A stretch of 52,499 bases of DNA, from assembly GCA_910588505.1 (NCBI GenBank), contig CAJUPQ010000017.1:1-52499 (forward strand). Direction: 5' to 3'. The position numbers and the translations under genes were made by a program. This document shows positions 16,480 to 24,171 of the stretch, one piece after another. The notes under the pieces were generated by a model. That model worked only from the letters and a program-made list of their open reading frames with translations, had not been told where the DNA came from and did not search any database. The number at the start of each line of letters is the position of its first letter. Within the stretch, counting starts at the first letter, position 1. This DNA comes from an uncultured Hungatella sp. Lineage in GTDB: Bacteria; Bacillota; Clostridia; Lachnospirales; Lachnospiraceae.

Positions 16480-16508
16480 AAGTCTTGTAGGGACGACAGT
16501 GCTTACGG
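16443..16508 (+). promoter_or_regulatory. Possible anti-antiterminator pairing in the met leader
   Basis: CCGUCUGUU (16443-16451, inside the leader ORF after the Met-rich run) can pair with GACAG (16495-16499) and ACGG (16505-16508), leaving five bases bulged. If formed, it would occupy the strand needed for the antiterminator. A ribosome stalled at Met codons 17-20 would cover the left arm. Drawn by hand; the bulge makes it the weakest part of the model. Confidence 0.35.
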
Positions 16509-16580
16509 AAGAAGAGCGAACAGGGCGGGAAGGATTTGCCCGGATGTTTTTCTCCGTGTGATGAAGTGTCAGCCGTAGGT
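16501..16580 (+). promoter_or_regulatory. Candidate antiterminator pairing before metN
   Basis: GCUUACGG (16501-16508) can pair with CCGUAGGU (16573-16580), eight pairs with two G-U. The latter is the left arm of the terminator, and GCUUACGG copies the CUUACGG of its right arm, so the two structures exclude each other. Confidence 0.5.
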
Positions 16581-16608
16581 CTATGGGACTTACGGCTTTT
16601 TGTTTTTG
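16571..16608 (+). terminator. Intrinsic terminator (attenuator) upstream of metN
   Basis: AGCCGTAGGTC (16571-16581) pairs with GACTTACGGCT (16587-16597) over 11 positions including one G-U, followed by TTTTTGTTTTT. It stands between leader peptide and metN, 28 bp before the metN start, so it must be read through for transporter expression. Confidence 0.85.
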
Positions 16609-16635
16609 CAGGGTTTGACAGGAATGGAGGGTATT

Positions 16636-17649
16636 ATGGAACAGCCGATCATCCAGATCAAAGGTCTGGGAAAAGAGTTTCAGACAACGGAGGGCAAGGT
16701 CCGGGCTCTGGAGGACATTAACCTGGAGATCCGTCCGGGTGAAGTGTTTGGCATCATTGGCTTAAGCGGCGCCGGGAAGAGCACTCTGGTAAGATGCATG
16801 AATTTTTTGGAGGTGCCTACGGAGGGGGAGGTACTGTTTGAGGGGGAGAGCTTAGGGAACATGAGCCCGGCCCGGCTTCGGAAGACCAGGCAGTCCATGG
16901 GTATGATTTTTCAGCAGTTTAACCTTTTAGCCCAGAGGAATGTGCTGCGAAATGTGTGTTTTCCCCTGGAGCTTGGGGACACGCCCAGGGACGAGGGGAG
17001 AAAGAGGGCTATGGAGCTTCTAAAGACCGTAGGGCTTGGGGACAAGGCGGGAGCCTATCCGGCTCAGCTGTCAGGAGGGCAGAAGCAGAGAGTGGCTATT
17101 GCAAGAGCTCTTGCCACCAGCCCCAAGGTGATCCTCTGCGACGAGGCCACCAGCGCCCTGGACCCAAACACCACTAAGTCCATCCTCAGCCTCCTTAAGG
17201 AGATCAACAAGACCATGGGCGTGACCGTTATTGTCATCACCCACGAGATGGCGGTTATCGAGGCCATCTGCGACCGGGTGGCCATTATCGACAAGAGCCG
17301 CATTGCGGAAGTGGGGAAGGTTTCGGAGATCTTCTCCGAGCCAAAGTCAAAGATCGGACGTCAGCTGATCCTGGGGGACGCTGCCAGGCAGGTGAAGTTT
17401 GGGGATTCCAGGCAGATCCGCATCATCTTTGACGGAAGGGAGTCCACGGAGCCGGTGATCTCCAACATGGTGCTGGCCTGCAAGACGCCGGTAAACATCA
17501 TGTACGCCCAGACCAGGGACGTGGGGGGAACCGCCATGGGGCAGATGATCGTCCAGCTTCCCGCTGACAAGACGGAGGCTGACAGAGCGCTCCGCTATCT
17601 GGAGACAGTGAAGATCCCTTATGAGGAGGTAACAGAACATGACCTTTGA
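16636..17649 (+). CDS. metN: Methionine ABC transporter, ATP-binding protein
   Basis: A 337-residue ATPase of the MetNIQ importer for methionine. Walker A GLSGAGKST at 42-50, Q-loop MIFQQFNLL, signature LSGGQKQRVAIARAL, Walker B VILCDEATSALD and the switch His ITHEM are all present. The C-terminal 80 residues form the NIL/ACT-like domain that senses intracellular methionine in this family, so uptake is likely feedback-inhibited as well as attenuated. Start chosen at 16636 with GGAATGGAGG upstream; frames opening earlier would begin inside the attenuator. It overlaps metI by 11 bp. The operon context with metI and metQ makes methionine the likely substrate; other D- or modified Met species may be taken too. 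Confidence 0.93.
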   Translation: MEQPIIQIKGLGKEFQTTEGKVRALEDINLEIRPGEVFGIIGLSGAGKSTLVRCMNFLEVPTEGEVLFEGESLGNMSPARLRKTRQSMGMIFQQFNLLAQRNVLRNVCFPLELGDTPRDEGRKRAMELLKTVGLGDKAGAYPAQLSGGQKQRVAIARALATSPKVILCDEATSALDPNTTKSILSLLKEINKTMGVTVIVITHEMAVIEAICDRVAIIDKSRIAEVGKVSEIFSEPKSKIGRQLILGDAARQVKFGDSRQIRIIFDGRESTEPVISNMVLACKTPVNIMYAQTRDVGGTAMGQMIVQLPADKTEADRALRYLETVKIPYEEVTEHDL

Positions 17650-18304
17650 TGCAGCTACCCTGCAGATGCTGAAAACAGGCATCTGGGAGACTTTTTACAT
17701 GGTATTTCTTTCTTCGCTTTTTGCCTATGTCATAGGGCTTCCCCTTGGCATTGTGCTGGTGTGTACGGACACCGACGGCATCCATCCCATGCCCATGGTT
17801 CAGAAGGTCCTGGGCACGGTGATCAATCTTTTAAGGTCCGTTCCGTTTTTGATTCTTCTGTTCATTGTGCTGCCTCTATCAAAGATCGTCATCGGCACCA
17901 GGATCGGATCTCCGGCCATGGTGATACCCCTGACCATCGCGGCGGGGCCCTACGTGGCCAGGGTGGTGGAATCCTCCCTGCGGGAGATCGACGGAGGAGT
18001 CATCGAGGCGGCCAAGTCCATGGGCGCTTCGGACTGGCAGATCATATGGAAGGTGCTTCTTCCGGAGTGCCGTCCCTCCCTTTTGGTAGGCGGCGCCCTG
18101 GCGGTGACCACCATCTTAAGCTATTCGGCTATGGCCGGCTTTGTAGGCGGCGGCGGCGTTGGGGCCATTGCCATCAATTACGGGTATTATCGGTATGAGG
18201 CGGGCCTGATGTGGGTGTCCGTAGTGCTCCTTGTGGTGATGGTGCAGATCATCCAGGAGGTGGGGATGCGGATGTCCAGAAAAGGGGACAAGCGGATCCG
18301 GTGA
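17639..18304 (+). CDS. metI: Methionine ABC transporter, permease
   Basis: A 221-residue inner-membrane permease with five predicted membrane segments (near 18-42, 60-82, 92-112, 148-172, 188-210). The cytoplasmic coupling loop carries the EAA motif: VIEAAKSMGASDWQIIWKVLLPE. The GlyGlyGlyGly stretch after it (FVGGGGVGAIAINYGYYRY) is characteristic of MetI proteins. It begins inside the 3' end of metN (11-bp overlap) with GAGGT as ribosome site, implying translational coupling. It partners the MetN dimer and receives substrate from MetQ, encoded next. Confidence 0.93.
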   Translation: MTFDAATLQMLKTGIWETFYMVFLSSLFAYVIGLPLGIVLVCTDTDGIHPMPMVQKVLGTVINLLRSVPFLILLFIVLPLSKIVIGTRIGSPAMVIPLTIAAGPYVARVVESSLREIDGGVIEAAKSMGASDWQIIWKVLLPECRPSLLVGGALAVTTILSYSAMAGFVGGGGVGAIAINYGYYRYEAGLMWVSVVLLVVMVQIIQEVGMRMSRKGDKRIR

Positions 18305-18372
18305 CGGATAAGGGATGATTGTAGAGGCCTGCAGGTCTTTATGATAAATTTAAAAAAGAGGAGAACATGATT

Positions 18373-19278
18373 ATGAGAAAAACGATTTGTCTTTTAGCAG
18401 TAACAGCCCTGTTTGCGGGGACCCTGGCAGGGTGTTCCTCAAACAGCAAAGGCGAGACTACAGCTGCCCAGACCAAGACGGAGGCAGCATCCGGTGCGGA
18501 GCAGAGCGAGGAAAACAAGGAGGAGAGCCCCGCCGCCCCGTCGGGCGACTTAAAGAAGATCGTCATCGGCGCCAGCCCGGCTCCCCACGCGGAGATCCTA
18601 AGAGCCGCAGGTGAGGTTCTGGCCCAGAAGGGGTATGAGCTGGATATCAAGGAGTACGTGGACTACATCCAGCCAAATCTGGCTTTAGAGTCCGGGGATC
18701 TGGATGCCAACTACTTCCAGCACCTTCCCTATCTGGAGTCCTTTAATGAGGAGAACGGCACAAAGCTGGTGTCCGCGGCGTCCATCCACTATGAGCCATT
18801 TGGCATCTACGCGGGCAAGACAAAATCTCTGGAGGACCTGGCAGACGGGGCCACAGTGGCAGTGCCCAACGACACCAGCAACGAGGCCAGAGCTCTTCTT
18901 CTTCTGGAGGCTCAGGGTCTGATCAAGCTGAAAGAGGGCGCAGGCCTTACGGCTACCAAAAACGATATTGTGGAGAACCCCAAAAATATCAAGCTGTACG
19001 AGGTGGAGGCAGCTCAGATTCCCAGGTCCATCGACGATGTGGACGTGGCTGTCATCAACGGCAATTATGCCATTGACGCGGGATTTAAGATGTCCGACGC
19101 CCTGGCAGTGGAGGATTCCCAGTCCATCGCGGCTACCACCTACGGCAATGTAATCGCGGTGCAGGAGGGCAAGGAAAATGACGAGGCCATCAAGGCCCTG
19201 GTGGAAGCTCTTAAGAGCGATGAGGTGAAACAGTTTATGGAGACCACTTATGAGGGGGCTGTGGTGCCGCTGGATTAA
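18373..19278 (+). CDS. metQ: Methionine-binding lipoprotein
   Basis: A 301-residue substrate-binding lipoprotein of the NlpA/MetQ family, anchored on the outer face of the membrane. Signal peptide with lipobox LAGC (lipidated Cys near residue 20), a Ser/Glu/Lys linker of about 35 residues, then the two-lobed binding fold: VIGASPAPHAEIL, LDANYFQHLPYL, VPNDTSNEARAL and INGNYAIDAGF are family hallmarks. ATG at 18373 is preferred (GAGGAGA eight bases upstream) over the ATG two codons before. It follows metI after 68 bp, within the same operon, and is closed by a hairpin. Confidence 0.93.
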   Translation: MRKTICLLAVTALFAGTLAGCSSNSKGETTAAQTKTEAASGAEQSEENKEESPAAPSGDLKKIVIGASPAPHAEILRAAGEVLAQKGYELDIKEYVDYIQPNLALESGDLDANYFQHLPYLESFNEENGTKLVSAASIHYEPFGIYAGKTKSLEDLADGATVAVPNDTSNEARALLLLEAQGLIKLKEGAGLTATKNDIVENPKNIKLYEVEAAQIPRSIDDVDVAVINGNYAIDAGFKMSDALAVEDSQSIAATTYGNVIAVQEGKENDEAIKALVEALKSDEVKQFMETTYEGAVVPLD

Positions 19279-19312
19279 GCCGCAGGAAACGCTGTCAGAA
19301 ATCTGAGCGTAT

Positions 19313-19349
19313 AATAGGAATCTTCGATTTTGTGGAGATTCCTATTTGT
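19313..19349 (+). terminator. Hairpin after metQ
   Basis: A perfect 11-bp stem AATAGGAATCT / AGATTCCTATT with a 12-base loop, followed by only a short T stretch (TTTGT). Probable operon terminator. Confidence 0.7.
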
Positions 19350-19388
19350 CGTATCATAAAAGACCCATATGGGGGAGGGAAGAATCGA

Positions 19389-19667
19389 ATGGACGAGAGA
19401 AATAACTGGGGGATGGGAATGGATGGAAGGCCCGGCACAAAAAATAATATGGCTTTGGCCTCTCTGGTCATGGGGATTATGGGGATCGTGTCAGCCTGCT
19501 GTTTTGTTCCCGGTCTTGTGTTTGGAGGACTGGCTGTCCTTTTTGCCTGCCTTTCCAGGGTGGAGGAGAAGATGAGCGGCCAGGCTCTGGCCGGGCTTAT
19601 TACAGGTATCATTGGGATCATTGCTGTTTTTGTCTTTATAGTAATCCTGAATTTGTCGGAGCGATAG
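19389..19667 (+). CDS. Small DUF4190-like membrane protein
   Basis: A 92-residue protein with a short Gly/Asn-rich head and two membrane segments (about 22-50 and 62-88). The first (MALASLVMGIMGIV) and the second (ALAGLITGIIGII) carry the repeated Gly-rich pattern of DUF4190-type proteins. Function of these is unknown. The start at 19389 has GGGGGAGGGA eight bases upstream. It precedes a second membrane protein by 11 bp, suggesting joint transcription and membrane partnership. Confidence 0.75.
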   Translation: MDERNNWGMGMDGRPGTKNNMALASLVMGIMGIVSACCFVPGLVFGGLAVLFACLSRVEEKMSGQALAGLITGIIGIIAVFVFIVILNLSER

Positions 19668-19678
19668 GGGGTGGCGTC

Positions 19679-20431
19679 ATGCACAAAAGCAGGAAAGAAT
19701 TAAAGCTGCAGGCCAGAAGAGCCCTTTTGGGCAGATATCCGGCGGCGGTAGGGATAACTTTTGTGGCTGTCTGTTCCATGTTAGCCATGTTGGTGGTGCT
19801 TTTTTTGGGCACGCTTCTTTTGGGCGGAGCCATGATGAATGTGATGGGGGAGGATGTGGGCGCTGTCACTATGTTGGTGGGCTTCTATCTGGACTGCATC
19901 CTGCTCACGCTGTTTTATGCCATGTTATTTCCCGGCATCAGCCGGTTTTATCTGAATATCTGTCAGGGCAGGCCTGCCGGCGTCGGCGATCTGTTGTGGG
20001 GATTTCGATACCCGGGAGGGAAATTCTGGGGGATCGGTCTGCGGCTGGTGGCCATTGAATTTGTCACAACCATACTCTCTGTTTTTCTCACGGCAACAGC
20101 CTTTTTCATAGACGCAGAATACTATGCCAATCTGTTTGTAGTGATCTACAACCTGCTCTGGTCAGCGGGCTTTATTTACCTGATTCTGACCTACGGGCTG
20201 TTTTATTTTGTCCTGGCGGATAACCCGGGGCTGTCCATGGGAGAGGCCTTGAGGGAGAGCAGGAAGCTGATGAGCGGGAACCGATGGCGCATAACCCTGC
20301 TTGCCTTTAGCTTTCTGGGCTTGGCTTTTGTGTCCTATCTCACCATGGGCATGGGCTCTCTGTGGCTGTGGCCATACATCTGCTGCTCGTTCTGCTGCTT
20401 TTATCTGGATCTGAGGAGAGCGAAGGCATAG
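19679..20431 (+). CDS. DUF975-type integral membrane protein
   Basis: A 250-residue protein with about five to six membrane segments. The start region RKELKLQARRALLGRYPAAVG and the later LRESRKLMSGNRWRITLLAFSF are typical of the DUF975 family in Firmicutes, whose role is unknown. Ribosome site AGGGGGGTGG lies just before the ATG. It is in one unit with the small DUF4190-like gene before it; ylmC follows after about 50 bp. Confidence 0.8.
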   Translation: MHKSRKELKLQARRALLGRYPAAVGITFVAVCSMLAMLVVLFLGTLLLGGAMMNVMGEDVGAVTMLVGFYLDCILLTLFYAMLFPGISRFYLNICQGRPAGVGDLLWGFRYPGGKFWGIGLRLVAIEFVTTILSVFLTATAFFIDAEYYANLFVVIYNLLWSAGFIYLILTYGLFYFVLADNPGLSMGEALRESRKLMSGNRWRITLLAFSFLGLAFVSYLTMGMGSLWLWPYICCSFCCFYLDLRRAKA

Positions 20432-20482
20432 GACGGGGGATTCCCATCATAGATATACACCAAAAGACCGGGAGGGTCCCAG

Positions 20483-20743
20483 GTGCGGATCTCAGAATTA
20501 AAACAGAAGGAAGTTATCAACGCAAAGGACTGCAAACGTCTTGGGTTTGTGGGCGATGTGGATTTTGACATGAAAAACGGGTGTATGGTGGCCATCATCG
20601 TTCCGGGACCGGGATGCTTCTGCGGGTTTCTCGGCCGGGAGAAGGAATTTGTGATCCCCTTTAAGGATATCTGCCAGGTGGGAGATGATATTATTCTGGT
20701 GGATGTGAAGAAAAAGGATGTGGAAGAGGCTTGTAAGGTGTGA
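20483..20743 (+). CDS. ylmC: YlmC/YmxH family PRC-barrel protein
   Basis: An 86-residue PRC-barrel protein of the YlmC/YmxH family, linked with sporulation gene sets in Clostridia and Bacilli. MRISELKQKEVINAKDCKRL and the later FVIPFKDICQVGDDIILVD match the family pattern. It starts with GTG, supported by GGAGGG six bases upstream. Its position directly before nrdR is common in Lachnospiraceae. The precise biochemical role is not known. Confidence 0.85.
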   Translation: MRISELKQKEVINAKDCKRLGFVGDVDFDMKNGCMVAIIVPGPGCFCGFLGREKEFVIPFKDICQVGDDIILVDVKKKDVEEACKV

Positions 20744-20784
20744 GAGGGGGACGGCACACAGCCTGCCCTCCCTTCCTTGCCCCA

Positions 20785-20810
20785 CGACAATCCCCGCCCC
20801 CTCGCTCACT
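20785..20810 (-). repeat. GAGCAAAGG repeat family, copy 2 (reverse)
   Basis: Reverse complement reads AGTGAGCGAGGGGGCGGGGA then TTGTCG, matching copy 1 closely. It lies behind ylmC and just upstream of the nrdR promoter. Confidence 0.65.
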
Positions 20811-20827
20811 ATAATAAAAATATTTTC

Positions 20828-20856
20828 TTGCAAGTTTTCAGATAGTAAGGTAAAAT
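20828..20856 (+). promoter_or_regulatory. Promoter of nrdR
   Basis: TTGCAA (20828-20833), 17-bp spacer, TAAAAT (20851-20856), 28 bp before the nrdR start. Confidence 0.65.
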
Positions 20857-20884
20857 GGAAAAGACTGGGAGAGGAGGTATGGGG

Positions 20885-21337
20885 ATGAAGTGTCCTTACT
20901 GCAATGAAGATGAGACAAAAGTGATCGATTCAAGGCCTGTGGATGACAACTGTTCCATCCGCAGGCGGCGTCAGTGCGAGAAGTGCGGCAGACGTTTTAC
21001 CACCTATGAGAAGCTGGAGACCATGCCCCTGATGGTGATCAAAAAGGATAATTCCAGGGAGACGTACGATCGCTCTAAGATCGAGTCCGGCGTCATACGC
21101 TCCTGCCACAAGAGGCCCGTGTCCACCCAGCAGATTGATTCCATGATCGATGAGATCGAGAATCAGATCTTTAACATGGAAGAGCGGGAAGTGTCCACCA
21201 ACATGATCGGAGAGCTGGTAATGGAACGGTTAAAGGAGCTGGACGAGGTGGCCTATGTCCGGTTCGCGTCCGTGTACCGGGAGTTTAAGGATGTGAATAC
21301 TTTTATGGAAGAGCTGGGCAAATTATTAAAAAAGTAG
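20885..21337 (+). CDS. nrdR: Transcriptional repressor of ribonucleotide reductase genes
   Basis: A 150-residue NrdR. The N-terminal zinc ribbon has CPYC and CEKC with the Arg-rich SIRRRRQC; the ATP-cone follows (VIKKDNSRETYDRSKIESGV, residues about 49-139) and binds ATP/dATP to set DNA binding at NrdR boxes. Start at 20885 places AGGAGG seven bases upstream and gives the usual MKCPYC beginning; earlier in-frame ATGs would add an unusual extension. yqeG starts nine bases after its stop. Confidence 0.95.
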   Translation: MKCPYCNEDETKVIDSRPVDDNCSIRRRRQCEKCGRRFTTYEKLETMPLMVIKKDNSRETYDRSKIESGVIRSCHKRPVSTQQIDSMIDEIENQIFNMEEREVSTNMIGELVMERLKELDEVAYVRFASVYREFKDVNTFMEELGKLLKK

Positions 21338-21346
21338 GTGGATCCC

Positions 21347-21874
21347 ATGTTTGAGCCGTTTTACCCTGACTACTATGTAAGCTCTGCTTACGCCATTGAC
21401 TACAGGAAGCTGTATGACAGCGGAGTCCGGGGTGTTATTTTCGATGTGGATAACACCCTGGTTCCTCACGACGCCCCGGCGGATAACAGGGCCAAAAGGC
21501 TCTTTCAGGAATTCCACACCATGGGTATGGAGACCTGTCTTCTGTCCAACAACAGAGAGCCCCGGGTAGCCGGGTTTGCCGCGGAGGTGGGGACAAAATA
21601 CATTTATAAAGGAAATAAGCCCTTTGTCAAAGGCTATGTCCGGGCCATGGAGCTTATGGGGACAAGCCCGGACACCACCGTCTTTGTGGGGGATCAGCTG
21701 TTCACGGACATCTGGGGAGCTAACCGGGCCGGCATTGTCAGCTACCTGACAATGCCGATAGACCCAAAGGAGGAGATCCAGATCGTGTTAAAGCGGTGGC
21801 CTGAGAAGGCGGTGCTGTATTTTTACAGGAAGAAGCGGGGCGGGGAAAGCCTGGGGAAGAATCGTGACAGTTGA
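21347..21874 (+). CDS. yqeG: YqeG-type HAD phosphatase
   Basis: A 175-residue HAD subfamily IIIA protein. Motif I FDVDNTLV carries the nucleophile/acid Asp pair, motif II is the Ser of LLSNN, and motif III/IV is VGDQLFTD. The head FEPFYPDYYVSSAYAIDY is typical of YqeG. Substrate is not established. Start at 21347, with TAGGTGG just before, rather than the GTG nine bases earlier. The last codons (Arg-Asp-Ser-stop) lie inside a dispersed repeat (21861-21890), so the C-terminus may have been rewritten by it. Confidence 0.9.
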   Translation: MFEPFYPDYYVSSAYAIDYRKLYDSGVRGVIFDVDNTLVPHDAPADNRAKRLFQEFHTMGMETCLLSNNREPRVAGFAAEVGTKYIYKGNKPFVKGYVRAMELMGTSPDTTVFVGDQLFTDIWGANRAGIVSYLTMPIDPKEEIQIVLKRWPEKAVLYFYRKKRGGESLGKNRDS

Positions 21875-21890
21875 GATAACCCTTGAACTG
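21861..21890 (-). repeat. Dispersed hairpin repeat, copy 2
   Basis: Reverse-complement relative of the hairpin at 9099-9131. It overlaps the yqeG stop codon. The following bases to about 22003 form a longer imperfect palindrome (AACCCTTGAACTG near 21878 against CTGAAGGGTT near 22000), so the unit may be larger than the matching core. Confidence 0.5.
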
Positions 21891-22029
21891 CTGCGCATCC
21901 GGCCAATTAGAATCGCCTTTGGCGGTGGACGGCTGCCTGCTGCCATTACGCTTTCGCGCGGTCAGCGCGGTAAACGCGCAGACCTGTCTGAAGGGTTACG
22001 AAGAATAATCATAAAGAAGGAAGCAGAAC

Positions 22030-22911
22030 ATGATAAGCGGTAAAGCAAAGGTATGCGGGATCATTGGGTGTCCTGTGGAACACTCCCTGTCCCCGCTGAT
22101 GCATAATTTTTTTGCCCGTAAGATGAACATGGATCTTGTCTACGGGCCTTTTCGGGCGGAAGCAGGTGACGTGGAAGCGGCTTTAAAAGGCGCTTACGCC
22201 TTAAATATCGCGGGGATGAATGTGACGATCCCCCACAAGCAGAGCGTGATCCCCTGGTTAAAGGAGCTGGACGAAGGCGCCCGGTTTATCGGCGCGGTCA
22301 ACACTCTGGTGCGGACAGAAGGGGGCTACAAGGGGTACAATACGGACGCCACCGGCCTTCTCAGGGCCATGAGGGAGGCGGATTTGGAGATTGAGGGAAG
22401 GGATTGGCTGCTTTTCGGAGCCGGAGGCGCGGCCAAGGCGGCTGCTTTTGTTCTCGGAAGCCGGAAAGCCGCCTCGGTGACAATCCTCAACCGGGGCGAG
22501 GACCGGGCAAAGGAACTGGCCCAAGTGATGAATCATAAGTTTCAGCGGGAATTTATGACACCTTTGGCTCTGGAGGATTACAGAAAGCTTCCTGACAGAC
22601 AGTGGCAGGCCCTTCAGACCACCAGCGTGGGCATGGCCCCGCAGGCGGACAGGGCAGTCATTGAGGACAAAGGATTTTATGCCTGTATTTCCCAGGCCAT
22701 GGACGCGGTCTACACTCCTGCCAGAACCAGATTCATGGAGTTTGTAGAGGAGGCAGGCGGCAGAGCGGTAAACGGCCTGGACATGCTGATCTACCAGGGA
22801 GTTGACGCCTTTGAGCTGTGGAATCCGGACAGGAAGGTTCCTGGGGATGTGATCAGGGAAGCCAGAGAGCTGATGAGAAATACACTAGAGGAACGGAGCG
22901 GCAAAAGATGA
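22030..22911 (+). CDS. aroE: Shikimate dehydrogenase
   Basis: A 293-residue NADP-dependent enzyme that reduces 3-dehydroshikimate to shikimate. Substrate loop GCPVEHSLSP (13-22), catalytic Lys70 in NVTIPHK, Asp in YNTDATG, and the nucleotide-binding GAGGAAKA (about 129-136) are present; GLDMLIYQG near the C-terminus is typical. Ribosome site AGAAGGAAGC precedes the ATG. The stop overlaps the aroK start (ATGA), so the two are translationally coupled. Confidence 0.95.
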   Translation: MISGKAKVCGIIGCPVEHSLSPLMHNFFARKMNMDLVYGPFRAEAGDVEAALKGAYALNIAGMNVTIPHKQSVIPWLKELDEGARFIGAVNTLVRTEGGYKGYNTDATGLLRAMREADLEIEGRDWLLFGAGGAAKAAAFVLGSRKAASVTILNRGEDRAKELAQVMNHKFQREFMTPLALEDYRKLPDRQWQALQTTSVGMAPQADRAVIEDKGFYACISQAMDAVYTPARTRFMEFVEEAGGRAVNGLDMLIYQGVDAFELWNPDRKVPGDVIREARELMRNTLEERSGKR

Positions 22912-23426
22912 AACATGTGATCTTAACCGGATTTATGGGAGCGGGCAAGACCACGGTGGGAGAGCTTCTGGCCCGGAGGCTGGGCTGCGCCTTCTTTGAC
23001 ACGGACCGGCTGATCGAAGAGGAAGCGGGCATGAGCGTCAGCCAGATCTTTGAGACCCAGGGAGAGGAGGCTTTTCGCGGTCTGGAGACAGCCATCTTAA
23101 AGAAACCGTGGACTCAACAAGAGGACTGGGTCCTGTCCGTGGGAGGCGGACTCCCCATGAGGGAGGAAAACCGGAAGCTGCTAAAATCCATCGGCAGGGT
23201 GGCATACCTTCGGGTGCGTAGGGATACGGTGCTGCAGCGCCTTGCCGGCGACACATCCCGGCCTCTGCTTCTTGGCGGCGACGTGAAGGGGCGGGTGGAC
23301 TCCCTTTTAAAGGTCCGGGGGCCTCTCTATGAGAACGGGGCAGACCTTGTGGTGGACGTGGATGAAAAAACACCGGACGCCATTGTAACAGAACTGAAAA
23401 AGTGGTTGAAATTAGCGGACATATAG
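22908..23426 (+). CDS. aroK: Shikimate kinase
   Basis: A 172-residue P-loop kinase that phosphorylates shikimate with ATP. Walker A GFMGAGKTT (7-15), shikimate-binding DTDRLIE (31-37) and R-containing EEAFRGLE, and GGGLP at about 78 are all visible; the LID region holds R..RPLL. It begins in the last codons of aroE (ATGA overlap). Confidence 0.95.
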   Translation: MKHVILTGFMGAGKTTVGELLARRLGCAFFDTDRLIEEEAGMSVSQIFETQGEEAFRGLETAILKKPWTQQEDWVLSVGGGLPMREENRKLLKSIGRVAYLRVRRDTVLQRLAGDTSRPLLLGGDVKGRVDSLLKVRGPLYENGADLVVDVDEKTPDAIVTELKKWLKLADI

Positions 23427-23434
23427 TATAGAAT
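23406..23434 (+). promoter_or_regulatory. Promoter of efp
   Basis: TTGAAA (23406-23411), 17-bp spacer, TAGAAT (23429-23434), partly inside the end of aroK. Confidence 0.65.
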
Positions 23435-23478
23435 AGAAGCGATTGATTAAGGCGAATTTACAAGGAGGAATATCATTT

Positions 23479-24036
23479 ATGATATCAGCGGGCGATTTTA
23501 GAAACGGCGTCACTTTGGAGATTGAGGGGAATGTGTACCAGATCCTGGAGTTTCAGCATGTAAAACCGGGAAAGGGCGCCGCGTTTGTCAGGACAAAGAT
23601 CAAAAATGTTATCAGCGGCGGCGTGGTGGAGAAGACGTTCCGCCCTACGGAGAAGTTTCCGGCGGCCAGGATCGACCGGGTGGACATGCAGTATCTCTAC
23701 GCGGACGGCGATCTGTACAATTTTATGGATTCAAACACCTATGAGCAGGTGGCCCTGAGCAAGGAAACCATTGGCGATGCCTTAAAGTTTGTGAAGGAAA
23801 ACGAGACCTGCAAGGTCTGCTCTTACAACGGAAAGGTATTTTCCGTGGAGCCGCCTCTGTTTGTGGAGTTAGAGATCACGGACACAGAGCCGGGCTTCAA
23901 GGGGGACACGGCCACAGGCGCGACGAAACCGGCGGTTGTGGAGACCGGGGCTACGGTGTATGTTCCGCTGTTTGTGGATCAGGGAGACAAGATCAAGATT
24001 GACACCCGCACAGGAGAGTATCTGTCCAGAGTATAG
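23479..24036 (+). CDS. efp: Translation elongation factor P
   Basis: A 185-residue EF-P that relieves ribosome stalling at consecutive prolines. The KOW-like domain I ends with KPGKGAAFVR, with Lys32 at the tip that faces the P-site tRNA; two OB domains follow, and the protein ends with the usual GD.I.IDTRTGEYLSR. The ATG at 23479 has AAGGAGG 11 bases upstream and gives the conserved beginning MISAGDFRNG. A terminator follows, so it can be transcribed alone. Confidence 0.96.
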   Translation: MISAGDFRNGVTLEIEGNVYQILEFQHVKPGKGAAFVRTKIKNVISGGVVEKTFRPTEKFPAARIDRVDMQYLYADGDLYNFMDSNTYEQVALSKETIGDALKFVKENETCKVCSYNGKVFSVEPPLFVELEITDTEPGFKGDTATGATKPAVVETGATVYVPLFVDQGDKIKIDTRTGEYLSRV

Positions 24037-24050
24037 ACATCACGTTTTTA

Positions 24051-24092
24051 AGCGTCCTGAGAGTGTGGAATCGACTTTCAGGGCGTTTTTTT
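24051..24092 (+). terminator. Terminator of efp
   Basis: Stem AGCGTCCTGAGAGT / ACTTTCAGGGCGT followed by a run of seven T. Confidence 0.9.
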
Positions 24093-24171
24093 GAGGGCAG
24101 GGACGAAAGATGATTCCAACGGCAGTCTTTTGGATCGTCTCAAAGACACAAAAGGCCGGGAATATAAATAA

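Noticed and set aside
16355..16635. S-box (SAM-I) or T-box leader before metN
   Set aside because: Neither the SAM-I core nor the T-box AGGGTGGNACCGCG element is present; the leader peptide plus terminator explains the region better.
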